From Merluccius polli (lineage: Eukaryota > Chordata > Actinopteri > Gadiformes > Merlucciidae): a stretch of 64,000 nt of DNA. A model generated the notes under the pieces. It worked only from the letters and a program-made list of their open reading frames with translations. It did no database searches and had not been told where the DNA came from. Shown in pieces: positions 55,218 to 64,000 of this stretch. The stretch is from contig JAOPHQ010003982.1 of assembly GCA_030340625.1 (NCBI GenBank), positions 204,001 to 268,000 on the forward strand, read 5' to 3'. Made by a program: the position numbers and the translations under genes. Positions within the stretch are counted from its first letter, which is position 1, and every line of letters begins with the position of its first letter.

Positions 55218-58200
55218 TTAGAAACCCTTTGAATTATGTTTACCCATTAAATGTTTTTTGGTGTTTTTATCCGGTCTAAATAAAATGACAAAGCACTTTG
55301 GAAGAAAAATACATGAAATCACTCCAAAACTAGAGGCCAATATGGCAAAGATCTCCACAGCTACAGTGAACTTCCCAGGGGAACTGATATAAGCTGGGAT
55401 AAAAGTGATCCAAACAGCACAGAATATCAGCATACTAAATGTGATTAGCTTTGCTTCATTAAAATTATCAGGTAGTTTTCGGGCTAGAACAGCTAACACA
55501 AAGCAAAATACAGCAAGGAGCCCGATGTACCCAAGCACAGCCCAGAAACCTATCGCTGAGCCTAATGCACATTCTAGAATGATTTTCTCCTTGTAGGTGG
55601 TCAGGTTTCTAATCGAGAAAGGGGGATTCAGAATTAACCACAAAATACATATTAGAACTTGAACAAATGTAAAAGACACTACAGTCATTCTCTGCTGTGC
55701 AGGCCCAAACCATTTCATAACATTATTACCTGGCAGTGTAGCCCTGAAGGCCATTAACACAACCAGAGTTTTGCCCAGAACACAAGAGATACAGAGGACA
55801 AAGGTGATCCCAAAAGCTGTGTGGCGAAGCATACAGGACCAGTCTGTAGGTGGACCAATGAAAGTCAGAGAACACAGGAAACACAGAGTCAAGGAGAAGA
55901 GCAGCAGGAAGCTCAGCTCAGAGTTGTTGGCCCTAACAATAGCAGATGCTCTGTGCTGGAAGAACACTATGGCTGTAAAAATGGTTAAACCAGCTCCTCC
56001 AACAGAGAATGCTGCCAAAATAATTCCCAGGACCTCATGCATGGAGAGAAACTCAACAGGCTTAGGGAGACATAAGTTCTTCTCTGCATTGGGCCAGAAC
56101 TCCTTGGGACAAGGGACACAGTCTGACGAATCTGGAGAGAATATAAAATATTAAATCAGGAGAGGCTTTTGAAATTTTTTCAGAATTATCATGAATAAAA
56201 TGTGTTGTATGTGTTATACCTGAATTATTGCTTATCTCTCCTTCAGCACATGGTACACAGTCATAGCAGCAAACCGGTTTCCCCTTCTGGAGAACCTTGC
56301 GCATTCCTGGTGGACAGCTGTCACTGCATATGGACAGAGGGACCTGATGCACACATAGACATGCAGCTATACATACAGCAAGAAGACAATACATGTAATT
56401 AAATTAATCAAAGTATAGTTCTTCCTGCCTGTGCACTGCCATCTGACCAGCTGATGTTCCTTATCATTTTGAACTTCTGGCCAAGAGGAAGAGACTCATC
56501 GTAGTGTCCCACTGTTACAAACTCCAGAGCCCCATTGTGATTTTTCTGCCAGTTAATCAGCTCATAAAAGGCCACAGGATTACCATTAGCATCAAATGAG
56601 ACATGGTAACCATTACGAGAGAAATTCACCCTTTTCAACTGATCAAGGACCTGTATAGATGAAAAAAAAGAGTGAAAACAATGGTCATGATCTATCTCTA
56701 TATATCATGACATCTTCTTCCTTACATTTAAAAAAAATAAAAAAAATATATATATATATTTTATTTTTATTTATTTATTTATTTAATGACCTGGGCTGGC
56801 TCTATTTTAATGAATGGGTCACATTGTATTGTGGAGTTTATCTTCTTACACACCAAATTGTGTATGGCATGTGCTATTGCATAAACAGCTTTGTACACCA
56901 TGTTTGTGACTCTGAGCTGAGAGGTGTCAGTGTAGGGGTTTTGGAGCTTCTGTATATCTTCAGTTCCATCACACACTCTGTCCGATGAGCCAGCTTCTGC
57001 AAACAGAGACATAGGTTTAGTGTTAAGTGACAAAATAGATTATATATATACATAAACTTATTCTGTATTACCCATATCATTTTATTATGTAGATTTATTT
57101 CCTTCCAATAACTTTTACATTTATATATATTTTTCAAAATATTTGTATATATTTCTGTCATGAGAGTTCATTTAGATTCTGTTAAAACCTTTTTGGTTGG
57201 CCTAATTGCTTAATGGTATATCACAAATGCTCAATCTCTGTCAAGTTAAAAGAGTGAGTAACATGTAAGAGATGTTGAAAGAATTTCTATCATCTCACTT
57301 TTTTGTAGCTGGCAGTTGAATGCACCCTCCCACAATTCAGTAAGCAGCTGAGATACAGCTACTTTGGCAGGGGAAAGATCCAGAAGGTATTCTCTTAAGC
57401 CAGGTATAACAGATTGTGGAATACCAAATCCAATGGACCCAGCACAAAAACCAAACCTCAGCATTTCAGGATCAGTTACCCAGGATTCACTGCCTATCCA
57501 TTGGCGGGGGGGGAAAGGCTTGCGGGCCAACTCCTCCAACAGAATCCTCATATCTCCTGATGCTGTGAATGCCACGACAATCAAGGCTGTAGACCTTAGA
57601 CAATATGGCATTAAAATTACTTTAGTCATAGCAAAAAAGAGACACAGACATTATGTGCTGCTTAAACATGGGATGTTCTTGGAGAACAAATATTAACAAA
57701 ACAGCCTCTAATGTTTTTTAAATTTTCTTATTCATTTATTTGTAACATTTTAAATAACACTTAAAAAATTATAATTTGTCTTTTTCATGGACATTTATGC
57801 TGTCATGACCACAATGTAAATAATCAACTCATTAACCTGCGGATAACGTCAGCCACTTGTTGAATCTTGCTCTGTGGATCAGTGCGATAGAAGGATTCAG
57901 AGTATTCCACACATATACCCTCTTTGTGTGCTGCTCGTAGAAAGGACGCCATACCATTGTTACCATAGTCTGAGTTAGACCGGACAGTGCCAATCCAAGT
58001 CCAACCAAAATGTTTTACAAGTTTGGCAAGAGCATCAGCCTGGAACTGGTCACTCGGGATGGTTCTAAAAAATGTCGGGTATTGCGTCCTGTCAGACAAA
58101 CACGCGCATGTAGCGAAGTGACTAACCTGAAGGAGAAAGAAACATGACAACGCATTTGAAGAAAAAACGCCACGCAAGGTGCTGGTTATATAACAAAGGT

Positions 58201-59064
58201 CTGCATTTTTAGAAACATTACTTGTGGAATGTCAAAGGGCCCGATGATACGCGACATGCTGATACTTGGCGTGGATCCAGACTCACCAACAACAGCTGTT
58301 ACCCTACCAGATCGCAAACACCCTTTCTTTGAGTCATACAACTGCTGCAAGCCGTTTGCAAGCTGAAACGCCACCTGGACAGCTACGGGTACCGAGGCAC
58401 AGGAGTCATGGATTTGGTAACCGAGTGTAATGCCCGGCAGAAGGTCCGAGCTGTTGTTAATTTCTTCGATGGTGAAGACCATAGCGCGCGAAAAGCGCAA
58501 TTCACGCGTGTCCATGCTGCAAAGAGAATAGTAAATGCATGCGTCACATTTTGCAGATTGTTTAGATCGACGTTGATGCAGCTGCAGATTTGTTTGTTTT
58601 TTATAGATATCTGATATATTCTATCATATATTTTTGGATAGTATTTATATAATCAAATGTGTATTACAGCAACTCCTTTTTTACCTGTGCACTATTTTTT
58701 CTCCTCTAACTCACCTCCCTGTACATTCTAGAGGCTCTGGTAGGCTGGTGTAATTATTCTTCACTGTTTTCATGTAGTAATGTATCGAAAAAACACCGCC
58801 AATAAGGTAGTCTCCTTCCAGTGTGAATACAGCGGGTCGAGGAGTGCCTCGAAGCATACATTTAACAGAATCAGTAGCATTCCCTGCATCAGATACATCC
58901 CTAATCCCAACCTTACCACCGGTCTCAGACCCCACAGGGCCATGTCTTTGTAGTAGGCCATCTGCAGACTCACACAAAGCAAGAGCAAAACAGAGCACAA
59001 CCAATCCCAGAGAGAGGGTTGGCCCAAACAAAACAATTACAGAACTCTTCATCCTTATCAACAT
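55218..59064 (-). CDS. OlfC-10: complete V2R/OlfC class C GPCR, eight exons, about 898 aa
   Basis: Exons in coding order: 59064-58715, 58516-58222, 58126-57837, 57594-57299, 56996-56791, 56650-56429, 56343-56220, 56131-55218; 2697 nt in frame. The ATG at 59064 opens a signal peptide (SLGLVVLCFALAL). A TATA motif lies about 46 nt upstream. Motifs: MDTRELRFSRAM, VVGESGSTPS, VSHFATCACLSD, FGWTWIGTV, NSDYGNNG, QWIGSESW, ICSDSCPPGMRK, VCCYDCVPC, IVRANNSELS, DWSCMLRHTAFG and PKCFVILFRPDKN. All seven introns match OlfC-9 in position and phase, including the GC donor of exon 4 (CAG|GCAGGA). Two changes from OlfC-9 stand out. SEAW reads SESW, and exon 1 has a longer loop before the CMLRG motif. No lesion was found. 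Role by family: olfactory chemosensing. Confidence 0.93.
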
Positions 59065-59109
59065 AGGGCTACGTGATATGGATGAGGCGGCTCCTGAATA
59101 TTACAGCAG

Positions 59110-59118
59110 TTTATATAG
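59110..59118 (-). promoter_or_regulatory. Candidate TATA box of OlfC-10
   Basis: On the minus strand CTATATAAA lies about 46 nt upstream of the ATG at 59064. The call rests on motif and position only. Confidence 0.4.
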
Positions 59119-59383
59119 ACTCCGATATATACTGACTCCCTCTTAAAGTATACGTCATTTACTGCTTCAGTGAATTGTATCTGTCTGGAATCCAATCAAC
59201 AAGCAGAAACAAAGAACAATAATAACAATGAAAATAAATGACACTATGGAGATAATCCACTTCCTCTGTTCAATACATTTGTCATGATTTGAAAATGTGT
59301 GTACATTTTGGCTAGTCTATATACACTGGGTTTTACATCTAGGTGTTCCTAGAAATGAATTACTCATGTAAGATACATTATTT

Positions 59384-59387
<4 letters not shown>
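59119..59387. other. Upstream flank of OlfC-10
   Basis: AT-rich sequence with no exon or repeat I can name; presumably part of the OlfC-10 regulatory region. Confidence 0.5.
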
Positions 59388-59441
<54 letters not shown>

Positions 59442-59462
59442 TATGTATATATATATATATAT
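59388..59462. repeat. (TA)n microsatellite
   Basis: TA tract with minor interruptions, directly next to the terminus of a hAT-type element. Confidence 0.95.
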
Positions 59463-60535
59463 TAGGGCCGGGACTCAATAAAAAAAAAAAATTAATTAGA
59501 GGCTATGTAATTAATTAATCAAAATTAATCGCATTTTAATCACATATAAATATTTGACCTGAGAAGAGTGAGAAGTAATTTTTTTCACATGGATTTTTAG
59601 TATACCATTGAATAATGACTGAATACATAAGCTTAAGCAACATTTTTGTTCAAGTCCAACAGACCAGTGCAATTTTTGCCATTAAGTGTATTAATAGCAT
59701 ATTTAGAAATATAGTACATTTCAGAAATTCAGGTAGCCTATAGGTAGGTAGACCTTCTGTAAACTATAATACTTTGTTTTTTTAAGTAAAACACAATACT
59801 TTCAAGTACATTCAGAACATTGGAAACCCTGACTATTAGACAACATCTCTCTGTTGCTTCAGAGGCCATAACAGACTTTGTTGATTTACCAACAGCTGGT
59901 TTAAAAAAAATAAAATTAATTTCAGTCCAACTCTCTCAATAACCTTGGCCAAAACAATAGAATAGTAGTAGAGAGTTCAACATGAAGTGGCAGTTGCACC
60001 AACAACATAATACATAGTTTGACCTACGGCCGACGGGGGGCACGCGATAGTAGCACACCCCGGGCCGACGGGGGGGCGGACCTATGACCGGTGGGGGTGT
60101 CTCAAAAAGGAGGACAAATACGACAGGGCATTGAAAAACCGGACAGTCTGGCCGAAAGCCGGACGAATGGCCACCCTATACTTGAGGCTCGATGTGCTGC
60201 GGTGATATGCAAATTCGTTGTTGCATAGCTTGCACACAACCATGCTCTTATCGACGCTTCCATTCGTTCGTTTTTTGTAACAAAATTTCCCATCCACGAG
60301 GCCAACCAAAGCGGTCTCATCAGCTACTTCATTCATGTTCACTGTGGTTTGTTGTTGTCTGAACTCATGAACGCTAGTTGGTGCTCCAGTATAATCGGTC
60401 CGCCTGAAACTCATCCAGTGAGAAACGTTCCGCGGTGCAAAAATAAGTGCGATTAAAATGCGTCAATTTTTTTTAACGCGTTAATTATTGTGTACTTAAT
60501 TAATCTTAATTAACGCGGTAAAGTCCCGGCCCTAA
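59463..60535. mobile_element. hAT-type element with TAGGGCCGGGACT termini
   Basis: The left end is TAGGGCCGGGACT and the right end AGTCCCGGCCCTA, with subterminal ATTAATTA-rich and AACGCG motifs. The interior is partly replaced by other repeats, including CGACGGGGG-type GC-rich sequence near 60030-60090. It holds a BED zinc-finger remnant on the minus strand, which supports hAT ancestry. Both ends sit in (TA)n. Confidence 0.75.
60082..60414 (-). pseudogene. Remnant of a hAT transposase N-terminus (BED zinc finger)
   Basis: The frame starts with an ATG at 60414 and includes the motif VCKLCNNEFAYHRSTSSLKY, typical of the BED zinc finger at the start of hAT transposases: the Cys pair is present. 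After SSLKY the sequence passes into unrelated repeat DNA, so the His pair and the whole catalytic domain are missing. It is not expected to be functional. Confidence 0.7.
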
Positions 60536-60553
60536 TATATATATATATATATA

Positions 60554-61041
60554 TCGGCGTTAACGTGCTGCATTAACGCGAGACTCTTATCGGGCGATAA
60601 AAAAAACACCCTCCCGATCGAACACGGCCACAAATCGTTGTCGTTTATAACTGACTTTGTCTATAGGCTACAGCACAACACATTAGGACATAACAACAAT
60701 AAACAACACTAAACACAATTAAACCAGACAAAAAAGAAAACATTTACCATATAGCCTACCAACATCCACAAATTATCGAGTGGTCTCCTGATTCTCGCAT
60801 GGTCTTGTAGCTCTCGCGTGATCCCGCGAATCCAGCCGCCTCGCAGTGCTACGTACCCGGTGGGGATTGACGCCGGGCAGAGGACGCAGCCATCCGCGGT
60901 GCTTACGTCCCTGGTGGAAATCCGGTATAGACCCAGCTCCCAACCCAACTTTGAGAATAGATTAACGGCGATATTTTTTTTATCGCCCGATAAGAGTCTT
61001 GCGTTAACGCAGCATGTTAACGCCGATAACAGCCCACCCTT
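60554..61041. mobile_element. TIR DNA element (TTATCGGGCGATAA ends)
   Basis: The left TCGGCGTTAACGTGCTGC ... TTATCGGGCGATAA is the complement of the right TTATCGCCCGATAAGAGTC ... GCATGTTAACGCCGA. The outermost bases of the left end are missing beside (TA)n. The interior shares CCCAGCTCCCAACCCAAC with the 9.5 kb copy. No transposase is present. Confidence 0.75.
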
Positions 61042-61050
61042 AATATATAT

Positions 61051-62078
61051 TAGAGCCCGACCGATATATCGGCGGGCCGATATTATCGGCCGATATTAGG
61101 CATTTTCCAAACTATCGGTATCGGCATTTATAATGGCCGATAAATGAATATTTAAAAAAACGGACGAAACCCTTCAACCAGTTATAACGCCACAAACCCT
61201 ACAACCAGCTGATCCAGCCAGAGTCGGGCAGAGCGAACGAGTTATCCACGACCGCGAGCGACACGAGCAGCAAAAGCGGCCGGCAGTCCTTCATTTTCAA
61301 TGAGCGCTGCCGACGAGGAGCGGCCGGCGCCGCGGCGGCGGCGGCAGCGAGCGCCACGGCGGCAGCGAGCAGCGCGACGCGGAGACTTGATATTAGTTTA
61401 ACTTTATGCAAATGAGCGGCGTCGGTGTGAAGCAGCAACCCGCTACACTTCACGCCACTGTCCTATTTCACAGCGTCGCCGCGCATCAAGTGCCGCCGAA
61501 AAGGCACTTTTTCCTTTTCTTTAGTTTTCCTTCTGCTCTGGAGACGACTATATTCCTATGGGTGCTAGGGGCGGCACTTGTGTCAAAGACGCGCCGGCAG
61601 TGTGTTTTGCACTTTATAATGCTTTATCTCCATTTGTTTTTTTGATTACTAAATAATAAACAGGGGAAACGTGTGAATTGTTATTTGAACATGCTTGTCA
61701 CGCCGGCCTGCCGAATAGCTCTACTACAAACTTGATATTGCAATGGGCGCAACCGAACTTGATGTCTGCAGTGCTGCTTGAAGCCCCGCCCCCCTGGCGA
61801 CGGCAGCCAGCGGCCACAGCGCCCCCTGCTGCTTATGTCGCTTGCGGTGTGACCCATCGGTGAAGTGTGTTCACTGCATTATCCTATTATTTTAGCGAGG
61901 ACTCATAAATAACTACATATAACTAATGTTAGGGAAATCTGTTTATGTTTTGTTACGTGTTTCTGGAATTTCTTTTTAAAATATATATATCGGCTGATAT
62001 ATTGGAATATCGGATTTTTAAATCATCAAATATTTGTATCGGTATCGGCCTTAAAAATCCCATATCGGTCGGGCTCTA
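61051..62078. mobile_element. TIR DNA element with TAGAGCCCGACCGATAT termini
   Basis: The left TAGAGCCCGACCGATAT and right ATATCGGTCGGGCTCTA are perfect complements, with many CGATAT/ATCGGC subterminal repeats on both sides. The interior includes a very GC-rich GCGGCGGCGGC stretch (about 61310-61380) but no credible coding frame. It is flanked by (TA)n. Confidence 0.8.
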
Positions 62079-62214
62079 ATATATATATATAGCAACTACT
62101 AGGAGTACTTGGAGCATGGCCAGATCGTATTACATTCAAAACAAATCAGACCAAACAGTGTTAATACTTGATATTTGACGTTCCTCCTGTGTTCAATATA
62201 TTCAGATAGGGTAG
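62079..62214. other. Short spacer
   Basis: Begins with a short (TA)n; nothing further recognised. Confidence 0.5.
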
Positions 62215-62560
62215 GCTGGGGTATGGTAGGACAGGATAGGCTGGACTAGGGTAGGGGTGTGTAGGCTAGTCTATGGTAGAGCAGGAGAGGCAGTTGCAGG
62301 GCAGGGTAGAGTATGCTAGGCTAGCATAGGAGAGGGTAGGGTAGCATAAAGGAAGCATAACAGATGCAGGTCGAATAGGGTAGGCAGAGCAGGGCAGGGT
62401 AGACTAGAGTACCATAGGATAGGGTAGTGTAGGAGAGGGTAGGCTAGGACAGGGCAGGTCAGATAAGGTAGAGTAGTAGTAGTAGGGTAGATTAGGGTAA
62501 GGCAGGACAGGGTTGGGTAGAATGGGCACAGCAGAGTAGGGCAGGGCAGGACGATTACTT
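62215..62560 (+). repeat. Degenerate G-rich minisatellite (TAGG/GGGTAG type)
   Basis: About 345 nt of irregularly repeated TAGGNTAGG, GGGTAG and GGCAGG motifs with strong strand asymmetry: purine-rich on plus and few C. The period is irregular. It is not a canonical telomere repeat. Confidence 0.8.
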
Positions 62561-62767
62561 ACATGCTGCAAGAGAGCACAGACACAGGAATAACATTGAA
62601 TACCATTAAATCTCTGTGACACTACCATCTAGTGGACATATCACAAATGATAGGTGTTTGTGATCTAAAGTCAAATTTCTTTCTTCATGTTAATCTCTCA
62701 AGTCATGTGCATATTTGCTCCATTGGTCCCAAAATGTCATCAGGATCATCTACAGACTTCACTGATC
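62561..62767. other. Spacer without recognised features
   Basis: I see nothing coding or repetitive here. Confidence 0.5.
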
Positions 62768-63057
62768 TTAAAGGGGACCTATTTCACCACCAGGTGTGAG
62801 TGTGATTAGCTATTACAAGCCATTTCAAAATCTACCCTACAGTGACATCATCACATGTGGGAATGTCCACCCGGACCTGATAGACAGATAGATCAGCCTG
62901 TAACAGCCTACCCAGTGGACTGTACCAACTTGTAGGCTGATCTATCCATCATACATCTGGACACTCCCACTTGTGAGGTCACATAGAGGGTAGAATTTGA
63001 AATGGCTTGTAATGGCTAAACACACTCACACCTGGTGGTGAAATAGGTCCCCTTTAA
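62768..63057. mobile_element. Foldback MITE with TTAA ends (piggyBac-like)
   Basis: TTAA at 62768-62771 and 63054-63057 brackets a 282-nt element. Its ends AGGGGACCTATTTCACCACC and complement continue as a near-complete inverted repeat to the centre (CAAGCCATTTCAAA, ATGTGGGAATGTCCA). TTAA duplication is the piggyBac signature. No coding sequence is present. Confidence 0.8.
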
Positions 63058-64000
63058 GTTATTTGAGAAATGTCAATACGTCAATCTGTTTCCAATACAT
63101 GAGCCAATCAATTTTTAACACAATGCCTAAGTACAGTAGATGTCTTCTATCTTATATCTCATTGTCTAATTTTCTTGAAACTTCACGTATGATCTTTACA
63201 CCATTCTGTGGATGATCCCCTAATTTGTAATCATATTTTTCTTGCGTGGAGTCTTGACAATTCAACAGTTTGAGTGCAAACAAACAAAGGCTTGGCCTAT
63301 TGAATGACTGGTGAAAGGTAAACCATGCTGCTGTATCAGTAAGCTTACCGTAGCCATCTTTTTTTCTTTTTTTGGGGGGGTGGGTGGGGTGGGGAAGCAT
63401 GATTTTTTCACATATCGTCAATTGCCAATGTTACTCCTTTTCCCATTTGACTCCAATGACTGGAATGACCAGGGACTTCCAAATCTAAATCACCAATTTC
63501 CAGTGCCAAATCTCGTGTATTTATGAATTCTGTAAATGTATGCATGAAGCTAGGTTTCTTTTCATTTCAATAGACAGTAGTGCAGGTTACAGTTTGTTCT
63601 ACCTAGTATCTTTTAGTCCCCCCTGACATAGTTGGCACAGCCTGTAGTATTTCCAGGTGAAATATATTCCCTGGAGTTTGTGTTGTTTTTGGATGAGCCG
63701 GTGCATCGCCAGCTTCCAACTCCTGGCATAACGTAAGCGTCAGCTAAACAGCTAAGAAAACATAGCTAGTTAAAATGGCACGGTTAAATGATCGACAGAT
63801 TCTGTGCACAATGGAATGCTTTTCATACCAACAAATAAGTTGCAAATAAGGTGTTAGAACATTTTGGGCATGAATGAAAAGATGCAAAGACACAATGCAC
63901 TAAAAATCGAATTTACTTGTATGTTATCTATAATAGAAGCAATCAACCATGGATGACTCAAATATAGCTTTATTAATGCAGTTTAATGTAAACATACAAC
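63058..64000. other. Right-hand end, no gene recognised
   Basis: AT-rich sequence with a T-run followed by a G-run near 63359-63395. No OlfC exon could be recognised on either strand. The last 60 nt (AACCATGGATGACTCAAATATAG) resemble the OlfC-8 3' flank near 47440. Confidence 0.55.

Noticed and set aside
61199..61863. Ala/Arg-rich frames in the GC-rich core of the TAGAGCCCGACC element
   Set aside because: Low-complexity translation of GCGGCGGC repeats inside a nonautonomous transposon.
62215..62560. Interstitial telomere repeat
   Set aside because: The units are TAGG/GGGTAG variants of irregular spacing; canonical TTAGGG arrays are not present.
62404..62628. Pro/Tyr/Leu-rich reverse frame over the G-rich minisatellite
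   Set aside because: Repeat translation with no homology or start context.

Overview
The window is AT-rich, intron-bearing vertebrate DNA and is best read as part of a teleost fish olfactory receptor class C cluster (OlfC, the fish V2R-type vomeronasal receptors). Every protein gene I can support belongs to this one family. The teleost assignment rests on three things: OlfC tandem arrays are a fish-typical expansion, the interspersed repeats look fish-typical (5S-rRNA-derived SINE3-like sequence, GATG-tailed non-LTR LINE, many short TIR elements), and long (TA)n tracts are abundant. The species cannot be named from sequence alone.

Layout from left to right: OlfC-1 (+, 3' end only, 1-1486); a repeat-filled gap; OlfC-2 (+, 5084-8357, close paralogue of OlfC-1); a 4 kb composite insertion made of a TIR-element fragment, a minisatellite and a LINE with a 1042-codon open frame (about 9005-13028); OlfC-3 (+, 13460-16801); OlfC-4 (-, 17181-21798); OlfC-5 (+, 23536-28092, frameshifted); a truncated second copy of the OlfC-4 5' end (-, 28374-28745); OlfC-6 (+, 29924-34351, paralogue of OlfC-5); a hAT-type insertion (34611-35762); OlfC-7 (-, 36426-41123); OlfC-8 (+, 42428-46902); a nest of TEs (47600-50021); OlfC-9 (-, 50186-54059) and OlfC-10 (-, 55218-59064), tandem paralogues; then about 5 kb of transposon debris with no gene.

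Each receptor was assembled by hand from splice sites, reading phase and homology between the loci. The receptor plan is signal peptide, Venus-flytrap ligand-binding domain (exons 1-4), nine-cysteine linker (a 124-nt exon 5 in every locus) and a seven-helix domain (about 896-914 nt in exon 6). OlfC-2 and OlfC-3 keep the plain six-exon structure. The other complete loci carry two to five extra introns, some shared between loci and some private. This intron mosaic is the most unusual feature of the window.

Recent history is readable. A roughly 7 kb tandem duplication (unit 1 about 21424-28375, unit 2 about 28374-35793) made OlfC-5 and OlfC-6 and cut OlfC-4 within its exon 2. After it, OlfC-5 gained a 1-nt frameshift, OlfC-6 lost two conserved 7TM-domain residues, and a hAT element landed in unit 2 while unit 1 keeps the empty site. 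That hAT element also holds a stretch of OlfC-6-like intron. Family knowledge says such receptors sit in the dendrites of microvillous olfactory neurons and typically detect amino acids; the ligands of these particular genes cannot be read from the sequence.
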